Below, piece by piece: positions 38,918 through 48,200 of a stretch of 64,000 nucleotides of DNA. How positions within the stretch are numbered: position 1 is the stretch's first letter; every line of letters begins with the position of its first letter. The translations under genes and the position numbers were made by a program. The notes beneath the pieces are model-generated. The model searched no databases. It was not told the origin of the DNA and saw only the letters and a program-made list of their open reading frames with translations. The stretch is from Tsukamurella sp. TY48 (GTDB lineage Bacteria > Actinomycetota > Actinomycetes > Mycobacteriales > Mycobacteriaceae), in the NCBI RefSeq assembly GCF_019656655.1, contig NZ_BPMV01000001.1, forward strand, positions 2,418,001 through 2,482,000. Reading direction: 5' to 3'.

Positions 38918-39820
38918 CACCTCGGAGCCGATCCACTCGACATGCGCCAGGTCGCTCTGGTCGAGCACCTGTAGGTACACCCGCTCGGCGCCGGCCTCGG
39001 CGAAGACGCCCAGCTTGTCCACGATCTGCGCGGCGGAGCCGGTGAGCCCGTTCTCGCGCAGTTCGGGCAGCTCGCGGCCGATGGTCGCGGCGCGGCGGGC
39101 GACGGTGGCCTCGTCGGGGCCGCCGCACACCACCTGAGCGGCGGACTTGATCACGGACTTCGGGTCGCGCCCTGCAGCCTCACACGCGGCGTCGACGCGC
39201 GCCCACACCGCGGCGGCCTCCTCGACGGGAACGAACGGGGTGTTGTACTCGTCGGCGAAGCGCGCGGCGAGGGCTGCGCTGCGCTTCTTGCCCGCGCCGC
39301 CCAGCACGATCGGGACGTGGGCCTGTGCGGGCTTCGGGAGGGCGGGGGAGTCGACCACCGAGAAGTGCTCACCGCTGAAGGTGTACGGCCCCTGCGACTC
39401 CCACAGTCCCGTCACGATCTGCAGGGTCTCCTCGAACCGGTCGAACCGCTCCTTCACATCGGGGAAGGGGATGGCGTACGCGGCGTGCTCCTCGGCGAAC
39501 CAGCCCGCGCCGAGGCCGAGTTCCACTCGACCGCCGGACATCTCGTCGACCTGGGCCACCGAGATCGCCAACGGCCCGGGGAACCGGAAGGTAGCGGAGG
39601 TGACGAGCGTGCCGAGGCGGATCGTGGACGTCTCCCGTCCGATGGCTCCGAGGGTGATCCACGAATCGGTGGGCCCCGGGGCGCCGTCGACGTTCATGGC
39701 GACGTAGTGGTCCGACCGGAAGAACGCGCCGAAACCGGCGGCCTCCGCGGTCCGGGCCACGGCGAGCTGATCGGCGTAGGTGGCGCCCTGCTGGGGTTCG
39801 ACGAAGATGCGTAGCTCCAT
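38894..39820 (-). CDS. LLM-class (F420-dependent-type) oxidoreductase
   Basis: 308 residues with the luciferase-like TIM barrel. RIFVEPQQGATYADQLAVARTAEAAGFGAFFRSDHYVAM and GRVELGLGAGWFAEEHAAYAIPFPDVKERFDRFEETLQI are diagnostic of F420-dependent or flavin-dependent reductases. The substrate is unknown. ATG 39820 follows GTAGGGGG; the upstream extension to 39877 lacks family sequence. The gene converges on the DinB-like gene with a 24-base overlap of coding ends. Confidence 0.92.
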   Translation of the reverse strand: MELRIFVEPQQGATYADQLAVARTAEAAGFGAFFRSDHYVAMNVDGAPGPTDSWITLGAIGRETSTIRLGTLVTSATFRFPGPLAISVAQVDEMSGGRVELGLGAGWFAEEHAAYAIPFPDVKERFDRFEETLQIVTGLWESQGPYTFSGEHFSVVDSPALPKPAQAHVPIVLGGAGKKRSAALAARFADEYNTPFVPVEEAAAVWARVDAACEAAGRDPKSVIKSAAQVVCGGPDEATVARRAATIGRELPELRENGLTGSAAQIVDKLGVFAEAGAERVYLQVLDQSDLAHVEWIGSEVLPQVAGL

Positions 39821-39890
39821 GCCCCCTACTCTGCCGCAACGGCCCGATAGGGGACAGGCGGGCGGGTGTTCCTCCACCCCTACCGTGTGG

Positions 39891-39909
39891 TTTGATAAGG
39901 CTGTCCTAA
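39891..39909. promoter_or_regulatory. IdeR-like iron box before siderophore-binding lipoprotein
   Basis: TTTGATAAGGCTGTCCTAA matches the IdeR/DtxR consensus TTAGGTTAGGCTAACCTAA at 14 of 19 positions, with the central AGGCT and the CCTAA arm intact. It ends 21 bases before the gene start, so iron-bound IdeR would block transcription. Confidence 0.72.
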
Positions 39910-39930
39910 ATTCATGGAGAAAGGTGAAAC

Positions 39931-40920
39931 ATGGCCAGGCATGTGCGGTATCTCGCCGCGATTCTGTGCGCGGTGGGGCTGGTTGCGGGTTGTGGCAACT
40001 CCGGCTCGTCGAACGACGCCAAGGAGAACTCCACGCGGACGGTGGCGACGGTCAAGGGGGACGTGAAGATCCCGGCCGCCCCCAAGCGCGTCGTGCTCCT
40101 CAACTACAACCTCGCCGGCTACCTGTACGACCTCGGCCTGCCCGTGGTCTCCGTGGTCACCGAGTACACCGACCGCGATGTCAACACCGCCAAGCCGTAC
40201 CCGGCGTGGGCGGATGATTTCGCGAAGCAGGGCACCAAGTTCATGAACTGGCCGGCCGCCGGCTACAACATCGAGGCCGTCGCGGCCGAGAAGCCCGACC
40301 TCATCGTGGGCGGCGGCCTCGGCTTCCCGTTCAAGCAGGGCAGCGACGCCTACGACAAGCTGTCCGCCATCGCGCCCACCATCCTGGTGGACAACAAGCT
40401 CGAGAGCTGGCAGCAGCAGTTCGAGTACCTGGCCAACGCCTTCGACAAGCCGCAGGTGTACACCGACGCCGTGAAGAAGTACGACGCCCGCGTCGCCGAG
40501 GTCAAGGGCAACATCACCCCGCCCCCCGGACCCGTGGCGTACCTGTCGATGACAGCCCAGGGCAAGGCCTACGGCCTGATCGAGAACCGCGGCGTCCCTG
40601 CGGAATTCGCCAAGGTCGGCATTGAGGCCGCGCCGATCTTCGCGACCGGCAAGTTCAAGCCGTACACCGCCGGCGGCGACTCCTTCGAGATCACGCCGGA
40701 GCAGCTGCCGACCACGGTCACGCAGCCCTCGGTGTTCATCATCGGTTTCAGCGGCCAGACCTACACCGCTGATTCGCTGCGCGCGCAGCCCGTGTACGCC
40801 TCGCTGCCCGCGTTCACCGCGAACCGGGCCTTCGACCTGCCCTACTGGGTGCAGCGTCCCGATTTCGACAAGGCCATCGACACCCTCGGCGTGGTCGAGA
40901 ACCTGTTCAAGAAGAAGTAG
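39931..40920 (+). CDS. Iron-siderophore substrate-binding lipoprotein
   Basis: 329 residues with lipobox LVAGC (cysteine at residue 21). The FepB/FhuD fold is shown by PAAPKRVVLLNYNLAGYLYDLGL (the RVV start strand), IEAVAAEKPDLIVGGGLG and the C-terminal ALPAFTANRAFDLPYWVQRPDF-type region. It should bind a ferric siderophore outside the membrane. The IdeR-like box just upstream supports iron repression. No permease or ATPase is adjacent. GAGAAAGG precedes the ATG. A strong hairpin follows. Confidence 0.93.
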   Translation: MARHVRYLAAILCAVGLVAGCGNSGSSNDAKENSTRTVATVKGDVKIPAAPKRVVLLNYNLAGYLYDLGLPVVSVVTEYTDRDVNTAKPYPAWADDFAKQGTKFMNWPAAGYNIEAVAAEKPDLIVGGGLGFPFKQGSDAYDKLSAIAPTILVDNKLESWQQQFEYLANAFDKPQVYTDAVKKYDARVAEVKGNITPPPGPVAYLSMTAQGKAYGLIENRGVPAEFAKVGIEAAPIFATGKFKPYTAGGDSFEITPEQLPTTVTQPSVFIIGFSGQTYTADSLRAQPVYASLPAFTANRAFDLPYWVQRPDFDKAIDTLGVVENLFKKK

Positions 40921-40931
40921 CTCGACGGCAT

Positions 40932-40970
40932 CGATGCCGCGGCCGGAGAACGCTTCCGGCCGCGGCATCG
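40932..40970. terminator. Bidirectional hairpin terminator
   Basis: CGATGCCGCGGCCGG and its exact complement form a 15-base-pair stem around a nine-base loop, between the binding lipoprotein and the converging DoxX-like gene. Confidence 0.82.
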
Positions 40971-40986
40971 TGGTCTGCAGGGTCGA

Positions 40987-42249
40987 TCAGAGCCGCGGGC
41001 GACTGCGATCGAACGGGGCCTGGACGAACCGGATGGTGTCGGAGCGCTCCATCACGCGGCGCGCGTACCGGCCCTCCAACCGGTGACCGTCGACGGTGCC
41101 GCTCAGCACGAGTGCATCGGGCCCGGCGAGCACCGCGGACAGCCGCACCGGCTGTGACCCGGCCCCGGCGCGCACCACGAATCCATCGCCGTCGAGACGG
41201 AGGCCCCAGGGCTCGACCGCACCGTCGGGAGTCTGGGTCACCAGGCTGTCCTGCGCCGAACCGGTGGCCGGACGGTCCGCGCTGCCGCGCAACGTGATCG
41301 CGATCGACGTCCACGCCGGTCCGCCGCCCGCGGCGAAGGCGGGTGCGCCGTCGATGCGCAGCTCGGTGGCCCGCCACACACCATCCCGCGCGTCCCGCGC
41401 CGTGTTCATCAGCTCGACGCGGTCGGCGTTCTTGGACGCCGTGACGGCGAGCAGCACGACCAGTGCGCACGTGCCCGCCGCGCGGGCCGCCACTGCTCTG
41501 CGGTTCGGCGAGCCCTGCGGCGCAGGGAAGATCGCGCGCAGCAGTGGAGCCCACGGGCGGGTGAGCAGGACGGCGATCAGCAGCAGCTCGAAGGCCAACA
41601 GCTTCACCGGGACGTCGTAGAAGACGTTGAGCAGCACGATCTGCGTGAGCGAGACCACGGCGAGCAGGGCGCCTGCGGTCCGGGTCCGGCGCGGCACCAG
41701 GAGTAGTGCGGCGGCGGTCTCGATCAGGCCGGTGATCACCGTGTACGGCGTGGACGCCGCCATGTATCCCCAGAGCATCGCGAAGGGCTCGGCATCGCCC
41801 ACCGCCTGGAGCTGATAGGCGGGCAGGTTCATGTAGCCCATCTGGGCCGGAATCACCTTGGCCAGCCCGTACAGCAGCATGGCCACCACCAGGGTGACCA
41901 GAGCGATCGCCGACAGGATGCGGCTGACCCGCTGCACCCCACCGGGGTCCGCGGTTCCGGATGAGCGGAGCGCGACCGCGCCCCAGACCGCTCCGATCAG
42001 CGTGCCGCAAGCGATCCAGCCGGCGTGCATCTGCCACGCCCACGCGAGGTCGCTGCCCGTGGCCACGTCCACCGGCGCGGGCGCCGTTCCGATGATCGCG
42101 GCGCCGATCCCGGTGAGCACCGTCCACACCGGTCCGAACACCGGGGCGGCGAGGATCTGGGACAGCAGGATTCCGTCCACGAACAAGATCATCAGGCCGC
42201 CGCCGACGGTGAGCCCGACGGTGGTCGCGACCAGCCGGCGATCACTCAT
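40987..42249 (-). CDS. DoxX-like multispanning membrane protein with extracytoplasmic tail
   Basis: 420 residues. About eight membrane helices (residues 1-265), including a DoxX-like set (GYMNLPAYQLQAVGDAEPFAMLWGYMAASTPYTVITGLIETAAALLL), are followed by a beta-rich domain of about 150 residues (DGVWRATELRIDGAPAF to the end), probably outside the membrane. Function is unknown. The start overlaps the last eight bases of the NRPS gene, so it is co-translated with siderophore synthesis and is likely a helper in export, periplasmic processing or redox chemistry. That role is inference. Confidence 0.75.
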   Translation of the reverse strand: MSDRRLVATTVGLTVGGGLMILFVDGILLSQILAAPVFGPVWTVLTGIGAAIIGTAPAPVDVATGSDLAWAWQMHAGWIACGTLIGAVWGAVALRSSGTADPGGVQRVSRILSAIALVTLVVAMLLYGLAKVIPAQMGYMNLPAYQLQAVGDAEPFAMLWGYMAASTPYTVITGLIETAAALLLVPRRTRTAGALLAVVSLTQIVLLNVFYDVPVKLLAFELLLIAVLLTRPWAPLLRAIFPAPQGSPNRRAVAARAAGTCALVVLLAVTASKNADRVELMNTARDARDGVWRATELRIDGAPAFAAGGGPAWTSIAITLRGSADRPATGSAQDSLVTQTPDGAVEPWGLRLDGDGFVVRAGAGSQPVRLSAVLAGPDALVLSGTVDGHRLEGRYARRVMERSDTIRFVQAPFDRSRPRL

Positions 42250-45200
42250 CGCCGAGAACTCGCACCGCCGCCTCCTGGGTCACCGTGGCGATCAGGCGTC
42301 CGTCGTGGAAGAAGTGCCCCGTCGACAGCCCGCGGCCGTCGCCGGCCACCGGGGATTCGGTCGCGAACAGGTGGAACCGGTCGAACCGGGGCCGGTCGTG
42401 GAACCACAGCGACTGGTTGAGCGTCGCGGCCACCACTCGGTCGTAGCCCCAGGACAATCCGTGGCGCGCGATGATCGAGTCCTGCACGGCGATATCGGAG
42501 GCCCAGGCCAGTGCCGCGTCGTGCAGCACCTGATCCTCGGGCATCGCGCCGTCGGTGCGCATCCACACCAGGCTCGGTCCGTCGGACTCGCCGGTCTCGC
42601 GGCGCACCCACACCGGGTCGGAGGCGAACCGCATGTCGATCGGATGCGAGGCCTCCACGAGCGCGCGCAGTTCCTTCTCCCGGCCCGCGAAGCCCTCCTG
42701 GATCCGGGGCAGCGAGGTGGGCGGCGCCGCCTCGGGCTGGGGCGCGGCATGGGCGAGCGCGCCCGCCGCACCCTCCTGATAGGCGAGCGTCATCACAGCG
42801 ATCACAGTGCCGCCCTGCTCGACCGTCACCTGGCGGTTCGCGGCGGTCCGTCCGTCGCGCAGCGTCAGCACCCGGTAGGTGAGATCCTCGGTCACCGACC
42901 CCAACTCGATGAAGTGGGTGTGCGCGGCGTGGAGCGGGAGACGGGGGTCGGGCAGGGTGCGGGCCGATGCCACGATCGCCTGCGCCAGGATCTGGCCGCC
43001 GAAGGTGTGCACCCCCACCTTCGCCGGATGCCGGCCGGTGAAGACTCCAGGCGCCTCGGTGGCCCCGAGTTCCAGCACGTCCAGGAACTGCTCGAAATCG
43101 GTGCCCGCGGGCCCCGACGATGCGGCGGAGGGCTTCGCCCGAGCCGCGATTCCGGCCACCGTGCGTCCCTCGAAGACGTCCCGGGGACTCAGCTCGAAGC
43201 CGCGCCGACGCACTCGGGAGACCGCCTGGAGCGAGACGAGCGAATCTCCGCCCAACTCCACGAAATCGTCAGCGAGCGTGACATCCTCGGTGTCCAGGAT
43301 CTCTCGGAACACTGCGAGGACCACCTCCTCGGCGGGGGTCGCGGGTAGCCGGTCGGCGGCCGGGTCCGCGCGGCCCACGGCCGGCGCCGGCAGCGCGGCG
43401 CGGTCGAGCTTGCCGGTCGGGCCCAGCGGTAGCCGGTCGAGTACCACGTACGCGGTGGGCACCATGTGATCCGGGAGCTCCGTGCCCAGGGCCGTGCGGA
43501 TCGCCTCGGGATCGGGTTCGGCACCGTCGTTGCGGACGAGGTAGCCGACGAGCCGGTCCTCGTGCACCAGAACGGCGGCAGCGCGGACGCCGTGCTGCCG
43601 GGCCAGTGCGGTCTCGATCTCGCCGAGCTCCACTCGCAGGCCCCGGATCTTGACCTGGTGATCGGCGCGGCCGTGGAAGGAGAGGTTCCCGTCCGGGCGC
43701 CACGCCACCAGATCGCCGGTCCGGTACATGCGGGATCCCGGCTCCCCGAACGGGTTCGCGATGAACGTCGAGGCGGTGAGGTCGGGGCGGTGAAGGTATC
43801 CCTGCGCGAGCGAATCGCCCGCGAGGTACAGCTCACCGAGCACGCCCACTCCCACCGGGTTGAGGCCCTCGTCGAGCACGTAACAGGGCAGATCGGGGTC
43901 CGGCCGACCGATCGGCAGCGGCCCGGGATCGTCGGGCACGTACCGCCAGGTGACGGAGTTGATGGTGGCCTCGGTGGGCCCGTAGCAGTTGAAGAGCGCC
44001 CGCCGTCCGCGGCCCCAGCGGTCCGCGAGTTCGGGATCGAGGCGCTCGGCGCCCACCATGAAGATCACCGACGGGTCCACGGTGCAGTGATCGGGCATCG
44101 CCGCCAGGAACGAGGGCAGCAGGTTCACCACGGTGACCCCGTGCTCCTCGATGTACTCCACCAGCTCGTCGCCGGGTAGGCGCACCGCATCGGGCGCCAC
44201 CACGGAGGTGGCACCCACCATCAGCGGCCCGAGAACCTGGAGTACCGAGATGTCGAAGCTCGGCGAACCCGCCTGCAGCACACGCTCGTCCGAGCGGAAT
44301 CCCAGGACCTCCACCACGAAGGCCATGAGATCGGGCAGGCCGCGGTGGCTCACCGCGACGCCCTTCGGCCGGCCGGTGGTGCCGGACGTGTAGATCACGT
44401 ACGCCAGCGCGTCCGCAGTGAGTCCCGCCCGTGCCCGCACCGGGTCCGTCTGGTCGCCGTCGAGGTCCCACGGGTCCACCGCGAAGACCGGGACATCGCG
44501 GGGTGCGGCGGCGGTCGCCGACTCCGGGATGTCACCACAGGTCAGCACGGCCGACGGCGCGGCATCGCCGAGGAGGAACTCCAGGCGGGCCGCGGGATAC
44601 GACGGGTCGAGCGGCAGGTACACCGCCCCGGCCTTGAGCACGCCGAAGATCGCCACGTACCAGGGCACATCGCGTTCGGCGAAGACGGCGACGGTGTCCT
44701 GTTGCCGCACACCCGCCTCCACCAGGCGGTGCGCCAGCCGATTCGCCGCGGCGTCGAGCTCGCCGTAGCTGAGCTGCCGGTCATTGCAGATCACCGCGGG
44801 GTGGTCCGGTCGTTCGGCCACGCGGGCGGCGAATTCTTCGAGCAACGGATGGTATTCACCGCGCGCGGCGACCTGGCCCAGCGCGAGCATCGCGGCGCGC
44901 TCGTCGGCTGGAAGGAAGCCCAGCGCGGCCACCGGGGTGTCCGGCGCCGCGACGATCTCCCGCAGTACCTCGGTGAGCCATCGGCCGTACGCCCGCACCG
45001 TCTCCTCCGCGAGCGCGTCCGGCCGGTACGCCAGCCCCAGCGTGAGTCGTTCGCCCGGAAGGACGACCACGGTGAGCGGGTAGTGGGTGGCATCGGTGAT
45101 ATCGACACCGGTCAGGTCCAGGCCGGGTTCCACCGGGTGCACGCTGCGGTCGGACAGCGGGAAGTTCTCCGTGACCACCATCGTGTCGAAGAGATCGCCC

Positions 45201-48200
45201 ACGCCGGCGGTGCGAGTGATCTCGACCAGTCCGAGGTGGTGGTGATCGGAGAGCGCGAGCGCGCGGCGGTGCACGTCGGCGAGGAGGTCGCCGACCGGCT
45301 GCTCGGGCGTCGCCCGCACCCGGATCGCGATGGTCTCGCCGAGCTGGCCGACCATGCTGCCCACGTCGGGCACTTCCACCGGACGTCCGGAGACGGGGCA
45401 CCCGAAGACGACGTCGCGGCGACCCGTCAACCGGCCCAGCAGCAGTCCCCACGCGGTGTGCAGCACGCTCGTGAGCGTCACGCCGCGGGTGCGCGCCAGC
45501 TCGCCGAGGCTGCGGGTCAGGTCCTCGTCGAGCTCGACCAGGATCCGCTCGGGTGCGGCGTCGGCGGTGCCGGAACCGGTGGGCGCCAGCAGCGTCGGGG
45601 CGTCCAGCCCGGCCATCTCCTCCGCCCACGCCGCCCGCGCGGCGGGGACGTCCCGGTCGGCGCGGCAGCGGTAGTAGCCGTCGAGCGGCGCCGAGGCCGG
45701 TGCGGCTGGGCCGCCGCCCAGCTCGGCGTAGATCGCGAGCAGGGTCCGGCCGGCGATCGGCATGGACCAGCCGTCGAGCAGCGAATGGTGATTGGTGAGG
45801 GCCAGCCGGTGCCGGCCGGGGCCGGTGCGGCACAGCAGGAACCGGATCAGCGGGGCGGTCGACGGGTCGAACCGGCGCGCCTGTTCGGCCGCCGCGATCG
45901 CGGCGAACTCCGCCACCGGATCGGGACGGTCGGACAGGTCGACGAAGGTGAAGTCGGGGGCCACGGTCTCCGGGACCACCTGGACCACGTCGGAGGAGGC
46001 CGTGTAGCCGAGCCGAGTGCGCAGCGACGGCACGCGGCGCAGCAGTTCCACGGCGGCCTCCGCCATCCGGTCGGGGTCGACGGGACCGTCGAGGTGGGTC
46101 GCGGCCTGCACGGTGTAGACATCGGGCTCACCGTCGGCGAGCAGCTGCGACTGGTACGCGAGACCGACCTGGAGTGCGGTGGCGGGCAGCACGTCTGCGA
46201 TCGGACCGTCCTGCTCCAGCAGGTCGATGTCGGCCTGGTCCAGCGTCACGAGCGGCAGGTCCGACGGGGTGAGTCCGCCACCGCCGGGCCCGATCCGTGC
46301 GGCGTGCGCGGCCAGCGCCGCCAGGGCCTCGGCCCAGCACTCCTGCAGCTCGAGTACCGCGGCGGCGTCGAGCACGCCGCTCGCTGCGGTCCATTCGACG
46401 GTCAGCCCGTCGTCACCGTCGAAGCAGTTGATCGCGAGCACCTGCTCGAGCGCCTTGCCCGCGGGATCGAGGACGGAGAAGGGCGTTTCGCCGGGCAGTC
46501 GCCAGCCGCTCTCGGGCGCGGTGAAGCGTCCGAGGTAGTTGAACACCACGTCGGGCGCGGCGCCCAACGGGCCCGCCTCGGGATCCAGGTGCCGCAGGAC
46601 GCCGTAGCCGATGCCCTGGCCGGGTACGCTCCGCCGGGTCTCCTTCACGGCGCGGACCAGCCGGCCGGCCGCATCTCCGCCGGTCAGGGCGTCGTCGAGC
46701 TCGGCGTCGCCCGTCGGGAGGGGCAGCCGGACGGGATGTTCCACGGTGAACCAGCCGACGGTCCGAGCGAGATCCGCGGACCGGAGCACCTGTTCGCGCC
46801 CGTGGCCCTCGACGGTGACCGTCGCGGCCGATCCTCCCGTGATCCCCGCGCGCCGCCGGCGCAGGCGCAGGGCCAGCGCCAGCGCGGCGAGGAGGGTCTC
46901 CTCCGCGTTCGCGCGGTAGGCGTTCGCCAGGGCCGTGGTGACCGCGGCCGCGACCGGCGCGGAGGTGCGGGTGTGCGTGCTGACGGCCGTGCCGACCCGG
47001 TCGGCGGCCGGATCGAACAGACGGCCGCCGAGCCGCTCAGCATCCGCGAGCGCGGTCCGCCAGTGATCGAGTTCGTTACGGTACGTGCCGTTCTCGCCCT
47101 GCTCGGCGAGTGCGAGCGCGTGGGCGCGCCACGGCGTCGCCTCGGCGCGGACGGCGGGCGCGGCCCCCTCCGCCGCATCGCGGTGCGCGCGCGGAAGGTC
47201 GTCGAGCAGGATCCGCCAGGAGACCCCGTCGACGGCGAGGTGGTGGATCACCAGGACCAGACGGTCCGGGTGGCCTGCGCCGCGCACGATCCGTGCGCGC
47301 AGTACCGCGCCGGTGGCCGGGTCGAGTTCGGAGGCCAGCTCCGCAGCCGCGGCGTCGACGGTGCCGGTGCCATCGCCGACCTCGACCGGTGGGGCCGCCT
47401 CGTCGATCGTGAGCGTCCGCGGACCCGAGAGGCGCAGCCGCAGTGCGGGATGCGCAGCGACAACGGCCTGCAACGCCGCGCGCACCGATGCGACCGACGC
47501 TCCCGCGGGCAGTTCGGGGGCGATCCACTGCGCGTAGCCCGCGACAGCTCGCGCATCGGTGTTGAGCTCGACGAGCGCGGCGACGATCGGCGGCGCGGGG
47601 AACTCGCCCTCCGCCGGAACGGCGGGGCCCGCGTCCTGCCCCGCCGCTTCCGTGGCACCGGCCGCCAGCGTTGCGAAACTGCTGCCGGAGAGGAAGTCCC
47701 GGGGGCGGATCTCCAGCCCCTGCGCCCGCAGGTCACTGCAGATGGTGATCGCGCTGATGCTGTCGCCACCCAGGCTGAAGAAGTCGTCGTCGACGCTCAC
47801 CTCGGGGACGTCGAAGGCGGCCGCGACCACCGCGCAGAGCAGCCGCTCGCGGTCGGTCCGGGGCGCGCGTCCGGCGGTCTGCACCGCGGGCGCGGGCAGG
47901 GCTGCGCGGTCGAGCTTGCCGTTGATCGTCACCGGCAGCTCATCCATGACGACCACCGCCGACGGCACCATGTGGTCGGGCACGGCCTCGCCCAGCGCGG
48001 CGCGGACGCCGTCGGCGGTCACCGCACCGGTCACGTAGCCCACCAGGCGATCCCGGCCGCCGTCGGTGCGCACCACGGCGGCGGCGCTGGTCACGCCCGC
48101 CACCGCGGCCAGAGCGGTCTCGACCTCGGCCAGCTCGATCCGGTAGCCGCGGATCTTCACCTGGCCGTCGCCGCGACCCAGGTACTCGTAGCCGCCGCTC

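Noticed and set aside
39731-39739. A further GAAACCGGC arm
   Set aside because: It lies inside the LLM oxidoreductase coding sequence and there is no GCCGGTTT at the 47-base spacing, so it is chance.
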